Source of the DNA: JANOGU01 sp964499865
GTDB taxonomy: Bacteria > Pseudomonadota > Alphaproteobacteria > Rhodobacterales > Rhodobacteraceae
Direction of reading: 5' to 3'
Length of the DNA stretch: 6,994 nt
NCBI GenBank assembly: GCA_964499865.1
Contig: CAZCPY010000154.1
Location: forward strand, 1 to 6,994
The notes below the pieces were generated by a model. That model was not told the origin of the DNA and did no database searches. It was given only the letters and a program-made list of their open reading frames with translations. The translations under genes and the position numbers were made by a program. The first letter of the stretch is position 1. Every line of letters begins with the position of its first letter. Positions 1-5,576 of this stretch are shown here, piece after piece.

Positions 1-53
1 CGGACGGGTTCTGTGCGAAGCCGGTCCGGCGACGCAGCGGCAGGGGGTTCGGC
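1..53. other. Upstream flank of gor; no gene end visible
   Basis: These bases contain no stop codon in any of the six frames, so they could be the tail of an upstream gene or a short spacer; I cannot tell which. A purine-rich stretch, CAGGGGG at about 42-48, lies five bases before the gor ATG and is a plausible ribosome binding site. The gor reading frame stays open to the left edge but has no ATG, GTG or TTG codon in this stretch. Confidence 0.4.
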
Positions 54-1415
54 ATGGCGGTGTTCGACTGCGACCTTTTCGTCATCGGCGGCGGGTCGGG
101 CGGGGTCCGGGCGGCGCGGATCGCGGCGGGCGAGCATGGTGCCCGCGTGATCCTGGCCGAGGCCGACCGCATGGGCGGCACCTGCGTGATCCGCGGCTGC
201 GTGCCCAAGAAGCTGATGGTCTTCGCCTCGGGGTTCGCGCGCCAGATCGAGGACGCGCGCGCCTTCGGCTGGGGCGCCGCGCCCGGCGATTTCGACTGGA
301 CCGCCTTCCGCACCCGCCTGCACGCGGAACTCGACCGGCTGGAGGCCGCCTACCGCAGGACGCTGGCCACCGCCGGCGTCGAGGTGCGCGACGCGCGCGC
401 GACCATCGAGGACCCCCATACCGTCGGCCTGGACGACGGCACCCGCGTCACCGCGCGGCATATCCTGATCGCCACCGGCGGGCGGCCCTTCGTGCCGGAC
501 TTCCCGGGGCGGGAACATGCGCTGGTCTCGGACGACATGTTCCACCTGCCGGACCTTCCGGGGCGCCTGCTGATCGTGGGCGGCGGCTATATCGCCAGCG
601 AATTCGCCGGCATCTTCGGCGGCCTGGGCGCCCGCGTCACGCAATGGGTGCGGGGCGCGCAGATCCTGCGGGGCTTTGACGAGGAATGCGTCGGGCTGGT
701 GGCCAGCGCGATGCGCGCGCGCGGCATCGACCTGCACACCGGCACCGCGGTGATGCGCCTGGAACGCCGGCCCGACGGCATCGCGGCCAAGCCCACCGAC
801 GGGCCCGAGCAGGTCTTCGACGCCGTGCTCTACGCCACCGGACGGCTGCCCAATACCGAGGGCCTGGGTCTGGAGGGCGTCGGCATCCGGCCCGGCCGCC
901 ACGGCGAGATCCCGGTCGACCGCTTCAGCCAGACGCGCGTCCCGTCCGTCTTTGCCGTGGGCGACGTCACCGGCCGGGCGAACCTGACGCCGGTCGCCAT
1001 CCGCGAGGGGCATGCCGTTGCCGATACCGTCTTCGGCGGGACGCCCACGCCGTTTGACCACGGCCTGATCGCCAGCGCCGTCTTCACGCAGCCCGAGCTT
1101 GGCACCATCGGCCTGACCGAGGAGGCCGCGCGCGCCGCCGAGCCGGTCGAGATCTACGCCACCGCCTTCCGCCCGATGCAGGGCGCCTTTGCCGGGCGCG
1201 AGGAACGGGCGCTGATGAAGCTGGTCGTCAGCCAGGCGACGCGGAAGGTTCTGGGCGTCCACATCGTCGGCCCCGGGGCGGCCGAGATGATCCAGCTGGC
1301 CGCGATCGCGGTCACCATGGGGGCCACGAAGGAGGATTTCGACCGCACCGTCGCCGTCCATCCGACGATGGCGGAAGAACTGGTGACCTTGCGCAAGCCG
1401 GTCCGCAAGGGATAG
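54..1415 (+). CDS. gor: Glutathione-disulfide reductase
   Basis: This cytoplasmic flavoenzyme reduces glutathione disulfide to two glutathione molecules using NADPH. The 453-residue length is normal for the family. Residues 10-17 hold the FAD-binding GGGSGG motif. The redox-active disulfide is Cys44/Cys49 in GGTCVIRGCVPKK. The second Rossmann motif, for NADPH, is GGGYIASEFAG from residue 176, followed about 20 residues later by an arginine (WVRG) that fits NADPH preference. The second FAD motif is VFAVGDVTGR, and the C-terminal catalytic pair is His436/Glu441 in HPTMAEE. The sequence is of the type usually called plant-type GR in alphaproteobacteria. The ATG at 54 is the only start codon available, has a purine-rich site before it, and begins right at the conserved N-terminus. 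The stop TAG lies 60 bases before hflK with no clear terminator between, so co-transcription is possible. Related dihydrolipoamide and mercuric reductases are less likely because of the VIRGCVPKK active site and the C-terminus. Confidence 0.95.
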   Translation: MAVFDCDLFVIGGGSGGVRAARIAAGEHGARVILAEADRMGGTCVIRGCVPKKLMVFASGFARQIEDARAFGWGAAPGDFDWTAFRTRLHAELDRLEAAYRRTLATAGVEVRDARATIEDPHTVGLDDGTRVTARHILIATGGRPFVPDFPGREHALVSDDMFHLPDLPGRLLIVGGGYIASEFAGIFGGLGARVTQWVRGAQILRGFDEECVGLVASAMRARGIDLHTGTAVMRLERRPDGIAAKPTDGPEQVFDAVLYATGRLPNTEGLGLEGVGIRPGRHGEIPVDRFSQTRVPSVFAVGDVTGRANLTPVAIREGHAVADTVFGGTPTPFDHGLIASAVFTQPELGTIGLTEEAARAAEPVEIYATAFRPMQGAFAGREERALMKLVVSQATRKVLGVHIVGPGAAEMIQLAAIAVTMGATKEDFDRTVAVHPTMAEELVTLRKPVRKG

Positions 1416-1475
1416 GGACGGCTTGAATTCGCGGGGCGCGCCTCCACCTAAGGGGCGACCACAAAGTCGGGGTGG

Positions 1476-2666
1476 ATGATGACAGGCAATGGCGGCCCCT
1501 GGGGCGGCGGCGGCGGCAACCGCGGGGGCGACGAGCCGCCGCAGGGCGAACGTCCGCGCGGCGAGGGCCCGCGCGGGGGCAAGGGACGCGAGGGCCCGCA
1601 GATCCCCGAGATCGACGAGATCGTGAAGAAGGGGCAGGAGCAGCTTCGCGTCCTGATGGGCGGGCGGTCGCGGCAGAACGGCGGCGGCGGCGGCGGCGGG
1701 GGCAACCCGATGGGGCCGCTGTTCACGCGCAACGGCGTGCTTCTGGGCCTTGCGGGTGCCTTGGGCCTCTGGGCCTATGCCTCGTTCTACACCGTGCGGC
1801 CCGAGGAGCGGTCGGTGGAGCTGTTCCTGGGCGAGTTCTCGGCCGTGGGCGGCCCGGGCCTGAACTTCGCGCCCTGGCCGGTGATCAGCGCCGAGATCGT
1901 GCAGGTCACCGGGGAACGGACGACCGACATCGGCACGGGGTCGCAGGGCCAGCTCGACACCGGGCTGATGCTGACGCGCGACCAGAACATCGTGGACATC
2001 GAGTTCCAGGTGGTCTGGAACATCAACGACCCGGCCAAGTACCTGTTCAACCTGGCCGATCCGACCGACACGATCCGCGCGGTATCGGAGAGCGCGATGC
2101 GCGACATCATCGCGCGGTCGGAACTGTCGCCGATCCTGAACCGCGACCGCGGCTCGATTGCCGCCGACCTGCGGTCGAACGTGCAGGCGACGCTGGACAG
2201 CTACGAGGCGGGCATCAACATCGTGCGGGTGAACTTCGACCGCGCCGACCCGCCCGCCGACGTGATCGACAGCTTTCGCGCCGTGCAGGCCGCCCAGCAG
2301 GAACGCGACCGGCTGGAGAAGGAGGCCGACGCCTACGCCAACCGCGTCACCGCCGGTGCCCGCGGCGAGGCGGCGCGCCTGCTGGAAGAGGCCGAGGCCT
2401 ACCGCGCCCAGGTCGTGAACAACGCGGAAGGCGAGGCCAGCCGTTTCATCGCCGTCTATGACGAATACGTGAAGGCGCCCGAGGTCACGCGGCGGCGGCT
2501 TTACCTCGAGACGATGGAGCGGGTGCTGGGCGAGATGAACAAGGTCATCCTCGACGGCGTGTCGGGGGGCGAGGCGGGACAGGGCGTGGTGCCTTTCCTG
2601 CCGTTGAACGAACTGGGCCGCATGGCCCCGGCGTCCGGCGCCGCGACCACGGGAGCGAACAACTGA
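1476..2666 (+). CDS. hflK: FtsH protease activity modulator HflK
   Basis: HflK is a single-pass inner-membrane SPFH (stomatin/prohibitin) protein. In E. coli it pairs with HflC in a large complex around FtsH and limits degradation of membrane proteins. The 396-residue protein starts with a disordered Gly/Pro/Arg-rich cytoplasmic tail (residues 1-80) typical of HflK, including eight consecutive glycines at 69-76. One membrane segment follows at about residues 86-105. The SPFH domain begins at about residue 108 (VRPEERSVELFLGEF) and contains the family pattern VDIEFQVVWNINDPAKYLFN. An Ala/Glu-rich coiled coil covers about 270-330 (QQERDRLEKEADAYANRV and after). Two adjacent ATG codons (1476 and 1479) can serve as start; GGGGTGG just upstream is only a modest ribosome site. 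The stop codon overlaps the hflC start by one base (TGATG), a sign of translational coupling. Confidence in family and order is high because the two SPFH genes are adjacent. Confidence 0.95.
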   Translation: MMTGNGGPWGGGGGNRGGDEPPQGERPRGEGPRGGKGREGPQIPEIDEIVKKGQEQLRVLMGGRSRQNGGGGGGGGNPMGPLFTRNGVLLGLAGALGLWAYASFYTVRPEERSVELFLGEFSAVGGPGLNFAPWPVISAEIVQVTGERTTDIGTGSQGQLDTGLMLTRDQNIVDIEFQVVWNINDPAKYLFNLADPTDTIRAVSESAMRDIIARSELSPILNRDRGSIAADLRSNVQATLDSYEAGINIVRVNFDRADPPADVIDSFRAVQAAQQERDRLEKEADAYANRVTAGARGEAARLLEEAEAYRAQVVNNAEGEASRFIAVYDEYVKAPEVTRRRLYLETMERVLGEMNKVILDGVSGGEAGQGVVPFLPLNELGRMAPASGAATTGANN

Positions 2667-3556
2667 TGGCCCGCGCAACCTGGCTGATCCCCGCCGCGGC
2701 CGTCGTGGCGGCCACCGTCCTGTCGTCGCTGTTCATCGTGGACGAACGCGAACGCGTCCTGGTGCTGCAGTTCGGGCAGGTGCGGCAGGTCAAGGAAGCG
2801 CCCGGCCTGGGCTTCAAGATCCCGCTGATCCAGGAAGTGGTGCGCTACGAGGACCGCATCCTCGGCCTGCCCACGCAGGCGATCGAGGTGACGCCGGCCG
2901 ACGACCGCCGTCTGGTGGTGGATGCCTTCGCCCGCTGGCGCATCGTCAATCTGGTGGAATTCCGCGAGGCGGTGGGCGCGGGCGGCGAACAGGCGGCGCG
3001 CGACCGTCTTGACCGCATCGTGAATGCCGCGATCCGCGAGGTGCTGGGGTCGGTCCCGTCCAACCGCGTGCTGTCGGAAGACCGCACCGCGCTGATGAAC
3101 CAGATCCGCGACATCGCCCGCCGCGAGGCGCTGGCGCTGGGGGTCGACGTGATCGACGTGCGGCTGACGCGCACCGACCTGCCGGAGCAGAACCTGGCCG
3201 CCACCTTCGCCCGGATGCGGGCGGAACGCGAGCGCGAGGCCGCCGACGAGATCGCGCGCGGCAACGAGGCGGCGCAGCGGGTGCGGGCGGCGGCCGACCG
3301 GACGGTGGTCGAGCTGACCTCCGAGGCGCGCAAGAACGCCGAGGTGGTGCGCGGCGAGGCGGATGCGGCGCGCAACGCGATCTACGCCAACGCCTTCGGC
3401 CGCGACCCCGAGTTCTTTGCCTTCACTCGGTCGCTGACCTCGTATGAGCGGGCGCTCAAGGGGGGCAATTCCTCGATCGTCATGCAGCCCGACAGCGCCT
3501 TCTTCGAATACCTGCGCAGCTACGCCGTGCCGGCCGCCCCGGCGCCGGTGCCCTGA
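2666..3556 (+). CDS. hflC: Protease modulator HflC
   Basis: HflC is the partner of HflK in the inner-membrane SPFH complex that encloses and regulates FtsH. The 296-residue length fits the family. A signal-anchor membrane segment lies at about residues 6-24 (WLIPAAAVVAATVLSSLFIV), followed by the conserved start of the SPFH domain, VDERERVLVLQFGQV, and then GLGFKIPLIQEV. The motif VLGSVPSNRVLSEDR, the helical AATFARMRAEREREAADEIA and the C-terminal FFAFTRSLTSYE and PDSAFFEYLRSY are all HflC-like. A charged Ala/Glu/Arg-rich coiled coil occupies about 185-245. The start ATG shares its A with the hflK stop; GGGAG at 2651-2655 is a possible ribosome site ten bases away, so coupling to hflK translation is likely. 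After the stop there is a weak hairpin and then the Do protease gene, a common neighbour in alphaproteobacteria. Confidence 0.95.
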   Translation: MARATWLIPAAAVVAATVLSSLFIVDERERVLVLQFGQVRQVKEAPGLGFKIPLIQEVVRYEDRILGLPTQAIEVTPADDRRLVVDAFARWRIVNLVEFREAVGAGGEQAARDRLDRIVNAAIREVLGSVPSNRVLSEDRTALMNQIRDIARREALALGVDVIDVRLTRTDLPEQNLAATFARMRAEREREAADEIARGNEAAQRVRAAADRTVVELTSEARKNAEVVRGEADAARNAIYANAFGRDPEFFAFTRSLTSYERALKGGNSSIVMQPDSAFFEYLRSYAVPAAPAPVP

Positions 3557-3585
3557 GGCGCCGCGCGGGTGGCAACGTCGCCCGG

Positions 3586-3612
3586 GGGCCGGCCGGAAAC
3601 GGGCGGCCCTTT
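3586..3612 (+). terminator. Weak hairpin after hflC
   Basis: GGGCCGGCC (3586-3594) pairs with GGGCGGCCC (3601-3609) except for one G-G mismatch, with the six-base loop GGAAAC, followed by only three T residues. It lies 30 bases after the hflC stop. The short T-run suggests a leaky terminator or a processing signal that would still allow some read-through into the protease gene. Confidence 0.4.
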
Positions 3613-3754
3613 GCGTCTGTCGCGCCGAACGGCGGATTGAAATCTGCCTCACATGCTGTTGAGACGGCGCGATCCGGTTTGCATTGCAAGCGGGCGGCGG
3701 CTGGACGATGCAGGGGCAGGACATTCCGTGCCCTTTGGCGGACGCGGATGGAAA

Positions 3755-3760
3755 AAGGAG
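3755..3760 (+). promoter_or_regulatory. Ribosome binding site of the Do protease
   Basis: AAGGAG is a near-perfect Shine-Dalgarno sequence and the strongest in the window. It decides the start. It is only one base from the ATG at 3762, which is too close, but seven bases from the in-frame GTG at 3768, which is ideal. Confidence 0.65.
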
Positions 3761-3767
3761 AATGCAG

Positions 3768-5246
3768 GTGCAGCTTGCCGTCTTGACATCACTGAAGGCC
3801 CGCGGGCCGCGGGCGATCCTTGCGGGGGCCGCGCTGGCCCTGGTGCTTGCGGGGGCCGCCCCCGCCCCCGTGGCGCTGGCCTTCGCCCCGCCCGAAAGCT
3901 TTGCCGATCTGGCCCAACGCGTCAGCCCCTCGGTCGTCAACATCACCACCACGACGACGGTTGCGGCCTCGGCCGACAGCGGGCTCGCCGTCCCCGAGGG
4001 CAGCCCCTTCGAGGACATGTTCCGCGACTTCCTGGACCGCAACGGCCAGGGCGAGCAGGCGCCGCGCCGGTCCGAGGCGCTGGGGTCGGGCTTTGTCATC
4101 TCGGAAGACGGCTACATCGTGACCAACAACCATGTGATCGCGGAGGCCGACGAGATCGAGATCGAGTTCTTTTCGGGCAAGCGGCTGAGCGCCAAGGTCG
4201 TCGGCACCGACGTCAAGACCGACCTTGCGCTTCTGAAGGTCGAAAGCGACGTGCCGCTGGAATTCGTGGCCTTCGGCAACTCGGACCTGATGCGTGTGGG
4301 CGACTGGGTGGTGGCCGTGGGCAACCCGCTGGGGCAGGGGTTCTCGGTCTCGGCCGGGATCGTCTCGGCCCGCGGGCGCGAACTTGCGGGCACCTATGAC
4401 GACTACATCCAGACCGATGCGGCGATCAACCGCGGCAACTCCGGCGGGCCCCTGTTCAACATGGACGGGCAGGTGATCGGGGTGAACACGGCGATCCTGT
4501 CGCCGAACGGCGGGTCGATCGGGATCGGCTTCTCGATGGCCTCGAACGTGGTCAGCAAGGTCGTGGACCAGCTCAAGCAGTTCGGCGAGACGCGGCGCGG
4601 CTGGCTCGGCGTGCGGATCCAGGACGTGACCCCGGACGTGGCCGAGGCGATGGGCCTCGCGGATGCCAAGGGCGCGCTGATCACCGATGTGCCGGAAGGG
4701 CCCGCGCGCGATGCCGGGATGGTGGCGGGCGACGTGATCGTCACCTTCGACGGTGCCGCGGTGGCTGACACCCGCGAACTGGTGCGCCGCGTGGCCGAGG
4801 CGCCCATCGGTCAGGCGGTGGACGTGGTGGTGCTGCGCGCGAGCGGCTCGACCACGCTGAAGGTGACGCTCGGCCGCCGCGAAGAGGCCGAGGCGACCGC
4901 CTTCCCCGCCGCCGCCGCCGTGCCGCAGGCGGAACCGCAGACCGGCGCGGTGCTGGGCATGACCCTGTCGCCGCTGACGCCCGAGGTCGCGCAGACGCTG
5001 GGCCTGCCCGACACGGCCGAGGGCCTGGCCGTGGTGGCGGTTGACGAGGCCAGCGAGGCCTTCGTCAAGGGGCTGCGCGAGGGCGACGTGATCACCGAGG
5101 CCGGACAGCAGCGTGTGGTGCGGCTGAAGGATCTCGAGGATCGCATCACTGAAGCCAGGGATGCCGGGCGCAAGTCGCTGCTGCTCCTGATCCGCCGCGG
5201 CGGCGACCCGCGCTTCGTGGCGCTGGAGCTTGCCCCGCAGCAGTGA
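3768..5246 (+). CDS. degP: Do family (DegP/DegQ/HtrA) periplasmic serine endopeptidase
   Basis: This is a secreted serine protease and chaperone that degrades misfolded envelope proteins. Read from the GTG at 3768 it has 492 residues. A signal peptide covers about residues 1-38: basic residues K10, R12 and R15, then a hydrophobic Ala/Leu core, with likely cleavage after VALA. The trypsin-like domain has the complete triad: His122 (TNNHV), Asp152 (KTDLALL) and Ser225 (GNSGGPL); the spacings of 30 and 73 residues match the family. PDZ1 starts near residue 278 (GWLGVRIQDVTP) and PDZ2 near 395 (LGMTLSPLTPEVAQTLGL), so this is the two-PDZ DegP/DegQ/MucD type rather than one-PDZ DegS. The start is uncertain by two codons: ATG 3762 would add Met-Gln but sits one base from the Shine-Dalgarno. 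The frame also opens at a TTG at 3684, but starting there would put 28 extra residues before the signal peptide. Location after hflKC points to joint envelope and membrane proteolysis. The symbol could equally be degQ or mucD. Confidence 0.93.
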   Translation: MQLAVLTSLKARGPRAILAGAALALVLAGAAPAPVALAFAPPESFADLAQRVSPSVVNITTTTTVAASADSGLAVPEGSPFEDMFRDFLDRNGQGEQAPRRSEALGSGFVISEDGYIVTNNHVIAEADEIEIEFFSGKRLSAKVVGTDVKTDLALLKVESDVPLEFVAFGNSDLMRVGDWVVAVGNPLGQGFSVSAGIVSARGRELAGTYDDYIQTDAAINRGNSGGPLFNMDGQVIGVNTAILSPNGGSIGIGFSMASNVVSKVVDQLKQFGETRRGWLGVRIQDVTPDVAEAMGLADAKGALITDVPEGPARDAGMVAGDVIVTFDGAAVADTRELVRRVAEAPIGQAVDVVVLRASGSTTLKVTLGRREEAEATAFPAAAAVPQAEPQTGAVLGMTLSPLTPEVAQTLGLPDTAEGLAVVAVDEASEAFVKGLREGDVITEAGQQRVVRLKDLEDRITEARDAGRKSLLLLIRRGGDPRFVALELAPQQ

Positions 5247-5264
5247 TCCCCGTCCGGTCTGTGC

Positions 5265-5300
5265 AAAGGGGCGGTCCCGCCGGGGCCGCCCCTTTCGTTC
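5265..5300 (+). terminator. Strong hairpin terminator after the Do protease
   Basis: AAAGGGGCGGTCCC (5265-5278) pairs with GGGGCCGCCCCTTT (5282-5295) over 14 base pairs with one G-T (G-U in RNA) wobble and a GCC loop. It starts 19 bases after the protease stop codon and is followed by TTTCGTTC. The stem is very stable but the T-run is short and broken. It separates the protease unit from crtI. Because the stem has an A-run opposite its T-run, it could also work on the opposite strand. Confidence 0.8.
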
Positions 5301-5349
5301 GGGCGGGACGGCACAGTCCGAAGGCCCCTCCCGCAGCCCTGCGCCGGGC

Positions 5350-5394
5350 GGTCGGGTTCGCGCCGGTCGGGGTCGCGCCGGTCGGGGTCGGGAC
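5350..5394. repeat. Three-unit 15-bp tandem repeat
   Basis: GGTCGGGTTCGCGCC (5350-5364), GGTCGGGGTCGCGCC (5365-5379) and a degenerate third unit GGTCGGGGTCGGGAC (5380-5394) lie head to tail. Units 1 and 2 differ at one base; unit 3 differs from unit 2 at three bases near its end. No function can be read from the sequence; replication slippage is the simplest origin. Confidence 0.75.
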
Positions 5395-5428
5395 GGGGCT
5401 TCCTGCCGCCGTGGTTCCGCACGCGGCA

Positions 5429-5475
5429 CCCCCCCTCCCCCCTTCCCTGGTGCGGAGGGGAGCGGGGAAGGGGAC
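5429..5475. repeat. REP-like C-run/G-run inverted repeat
   Basis: CCCCTTCCC (5439-5447) is exactly complementary to GGGAAGGGG (5465-5473), with a 17-base loop. A second, competing pairing joins CCCCTCC (5432-5438) with GGAGGGG (5454-5460). The layout, a pyrimidine-rich arm, a short GC centre and a purine-rich arm, is like that of the extragenic palindromes found in many copies in proteobacterial genomes. Copy number cannot be judged from one window. Confidence 0.55.
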
Positions 5476-5493
5476 GCCCGGCCCCGGTGAAGG

Positions 5494-5519
5494 GCGTCGC
5501 GGTGCCGGTCGGGCGACGC
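5494..5519. repeat. Hairpin upstream of the crtI promoter
   Basis: GCGTCGC (5494-5500) is an exact inverted repeat of GCGACGC (5513-5519), with a 12-base loop. It lies just upstream of the predicted -35 box, so it is probably not in the crtI transcript. Given the GC content it could be chance. Confidence 0.35.
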
Positions 5520-5541
5520 GCAGGGACATCGCAGGCGAGAG

Positions 5542-5569
5542 TTGTAAATCCAACTGGACAGTCTAGACT
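5542..5569 (+). promoter_or_regulatory. Predicted sigma-70-like promoter of crtI
   Basis: The -35 box TTGTAA (5542-5547, 4 of 6 to TTGACA) and the -10 box TAGACT (5564-5569, 4 of 6 to TATAAT) are separated by 16 bases. The block is clearly richer in A+T than its surroundings. The predicted transcription start, about seven bases after the -10 box, falls at or next to the crtI ATG at 5577. The two operator-like elements described separately overlap this promoter. Confidence 0.5.
5543..5560. promoter_or_regulatory. PpsR/CrtJ-type operator, TGT-N12-ACA
   Basis: TGTAAATCCAACTGGACA exactly fits TGT-N12-ACA, the motif bound by the redox- and light-responsive repressor PpsR (CrtJ) before carotenoid, bacteriochlorophyll and light-harvesting genes in Rhodobacter. 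It covers the -35 box and the left part of the spacer, which is the position expected for repression. The gene it precedes is a known PpsR/CrtJ target type. The six fixed bases alone would occur by chance, so the call rests on position and gene. Confidence 0.65.
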
Positions 5570-5572
5570 GTC
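5557..5572. promoter_or_regulatory. Perfect 16-bp palindrome across the crtI -10 box
   Basis: GACAGTCTAGACTGTC equals its own reverse complement over all 16 bases. It shares its ACA (5558-5560) with the right half of the TGT-N12-ACA site, contains the predicted -10 box, and ends four bases before the ATG. A symmetric protein dimer bound here would block the promoter. The regulator is unknown. Confidence 0.55.
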
Positions 5573-5576
5573 AGCC

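Larger units (their letters stand above)
3557..3767. other. Gap between hflC and the Do protease gene
   Basis: This 211-base spacer has no convincing small gene. It holds a weak hairpin (3586-3609), an 11-base inverted repeat TTGCATTGCAA at 3679-3689, and the ribosome binding site of the protease gene. TTGAAA within 3630-3645 resembles a sigma-70 -35 box, but no good -10 box sits at the right distance, so I do not claim a promoter. The small membrane protein of the DUF2065 family, often found here in related genomes, is not visible. Confidence 0.5.
5247..5576. other. Intergenic region with repeats and the crtI promoter
   Basis: No gene is supported in these 330 bases. From left to right there is a strong terminator hairpin (5265-5295), about 50 bases of featureless GC-rich sequence, a 15-bp tandem repeat (5350-5394), a C-run/G-run inverted repeat (about 5429-5475), another hairpin (5494-5519), and an AT-richer block (5541-5570, 13 G+C of 30 bases) holding the crtI promoter and operators. 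Open frames here give low-complexity Pro/Arg/Gly peptides on either strand and look like by-products of the GC-rich repeats. Confidence 0.7.

Noticed and set aside
1422..1452. Possible heat-shock (sigma-32-type) promoter before hflK: CTTGAA at 1422-1427
   Set aside because: The -35 box fits, but the matching -10 region (around CCACCTAAG) is a poor match, so a promoter is not supported by sequence alone.
3595..3620. GGAAAC then TCTGT, resembling an extracytoplasmic stress sigma-factor promoter before the protease gene
   Set aside because: The spacing is shorter than the usual consensus, the -35 is imperfect, and it overlaps the hairpin after hflC.
3748..3786. Twelve-codon open frame overlapping the protease start
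   Set aside because: It has no ribosome binding site of its own, and the Shine-Dalgarno inside it serves the protease gene.
2501..4099. Long minus-strand frame opposite hflC and the hflC-degP gap
   Set aside because: It crosses several clear + strand genes, is low-complexity, and has no recognisable motif.
5244..5272. TGATCC after the protease stop, like the -35 box of the Rhodobacter singlet-oxygen sigma factor RpoE
   Set aside because: No TAAGA-like -10 box is found at the required distance; the bases are part of the stop codon and the terminator approach.
3789..5429. Very long open frame on the minus strand opposite the Do protease gene
   Set aside because: It is a composition effect of high-GC coding DNA; the peptide is rich in His/Arg/Gly/Ala with no domain, while the + strand has a full catalytic triad and two PDZ domains.
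5243..5566. Small + strand frames in the spacer before crtI, with an APVGV repeat
   Set aside because: The repeat comes from the 15-bp tandem DNA repeat; the frame crosses a terminator and the promoter, and has no credible ribosome site.
5487..5576. In-frame GTG that would add 30 residues to CrtI
   Set aside because: The extension would translate the promoter and operator sequence and lacks a well-spaced ribosome site; the ATG at 5577 matches the usual N-terminal length.
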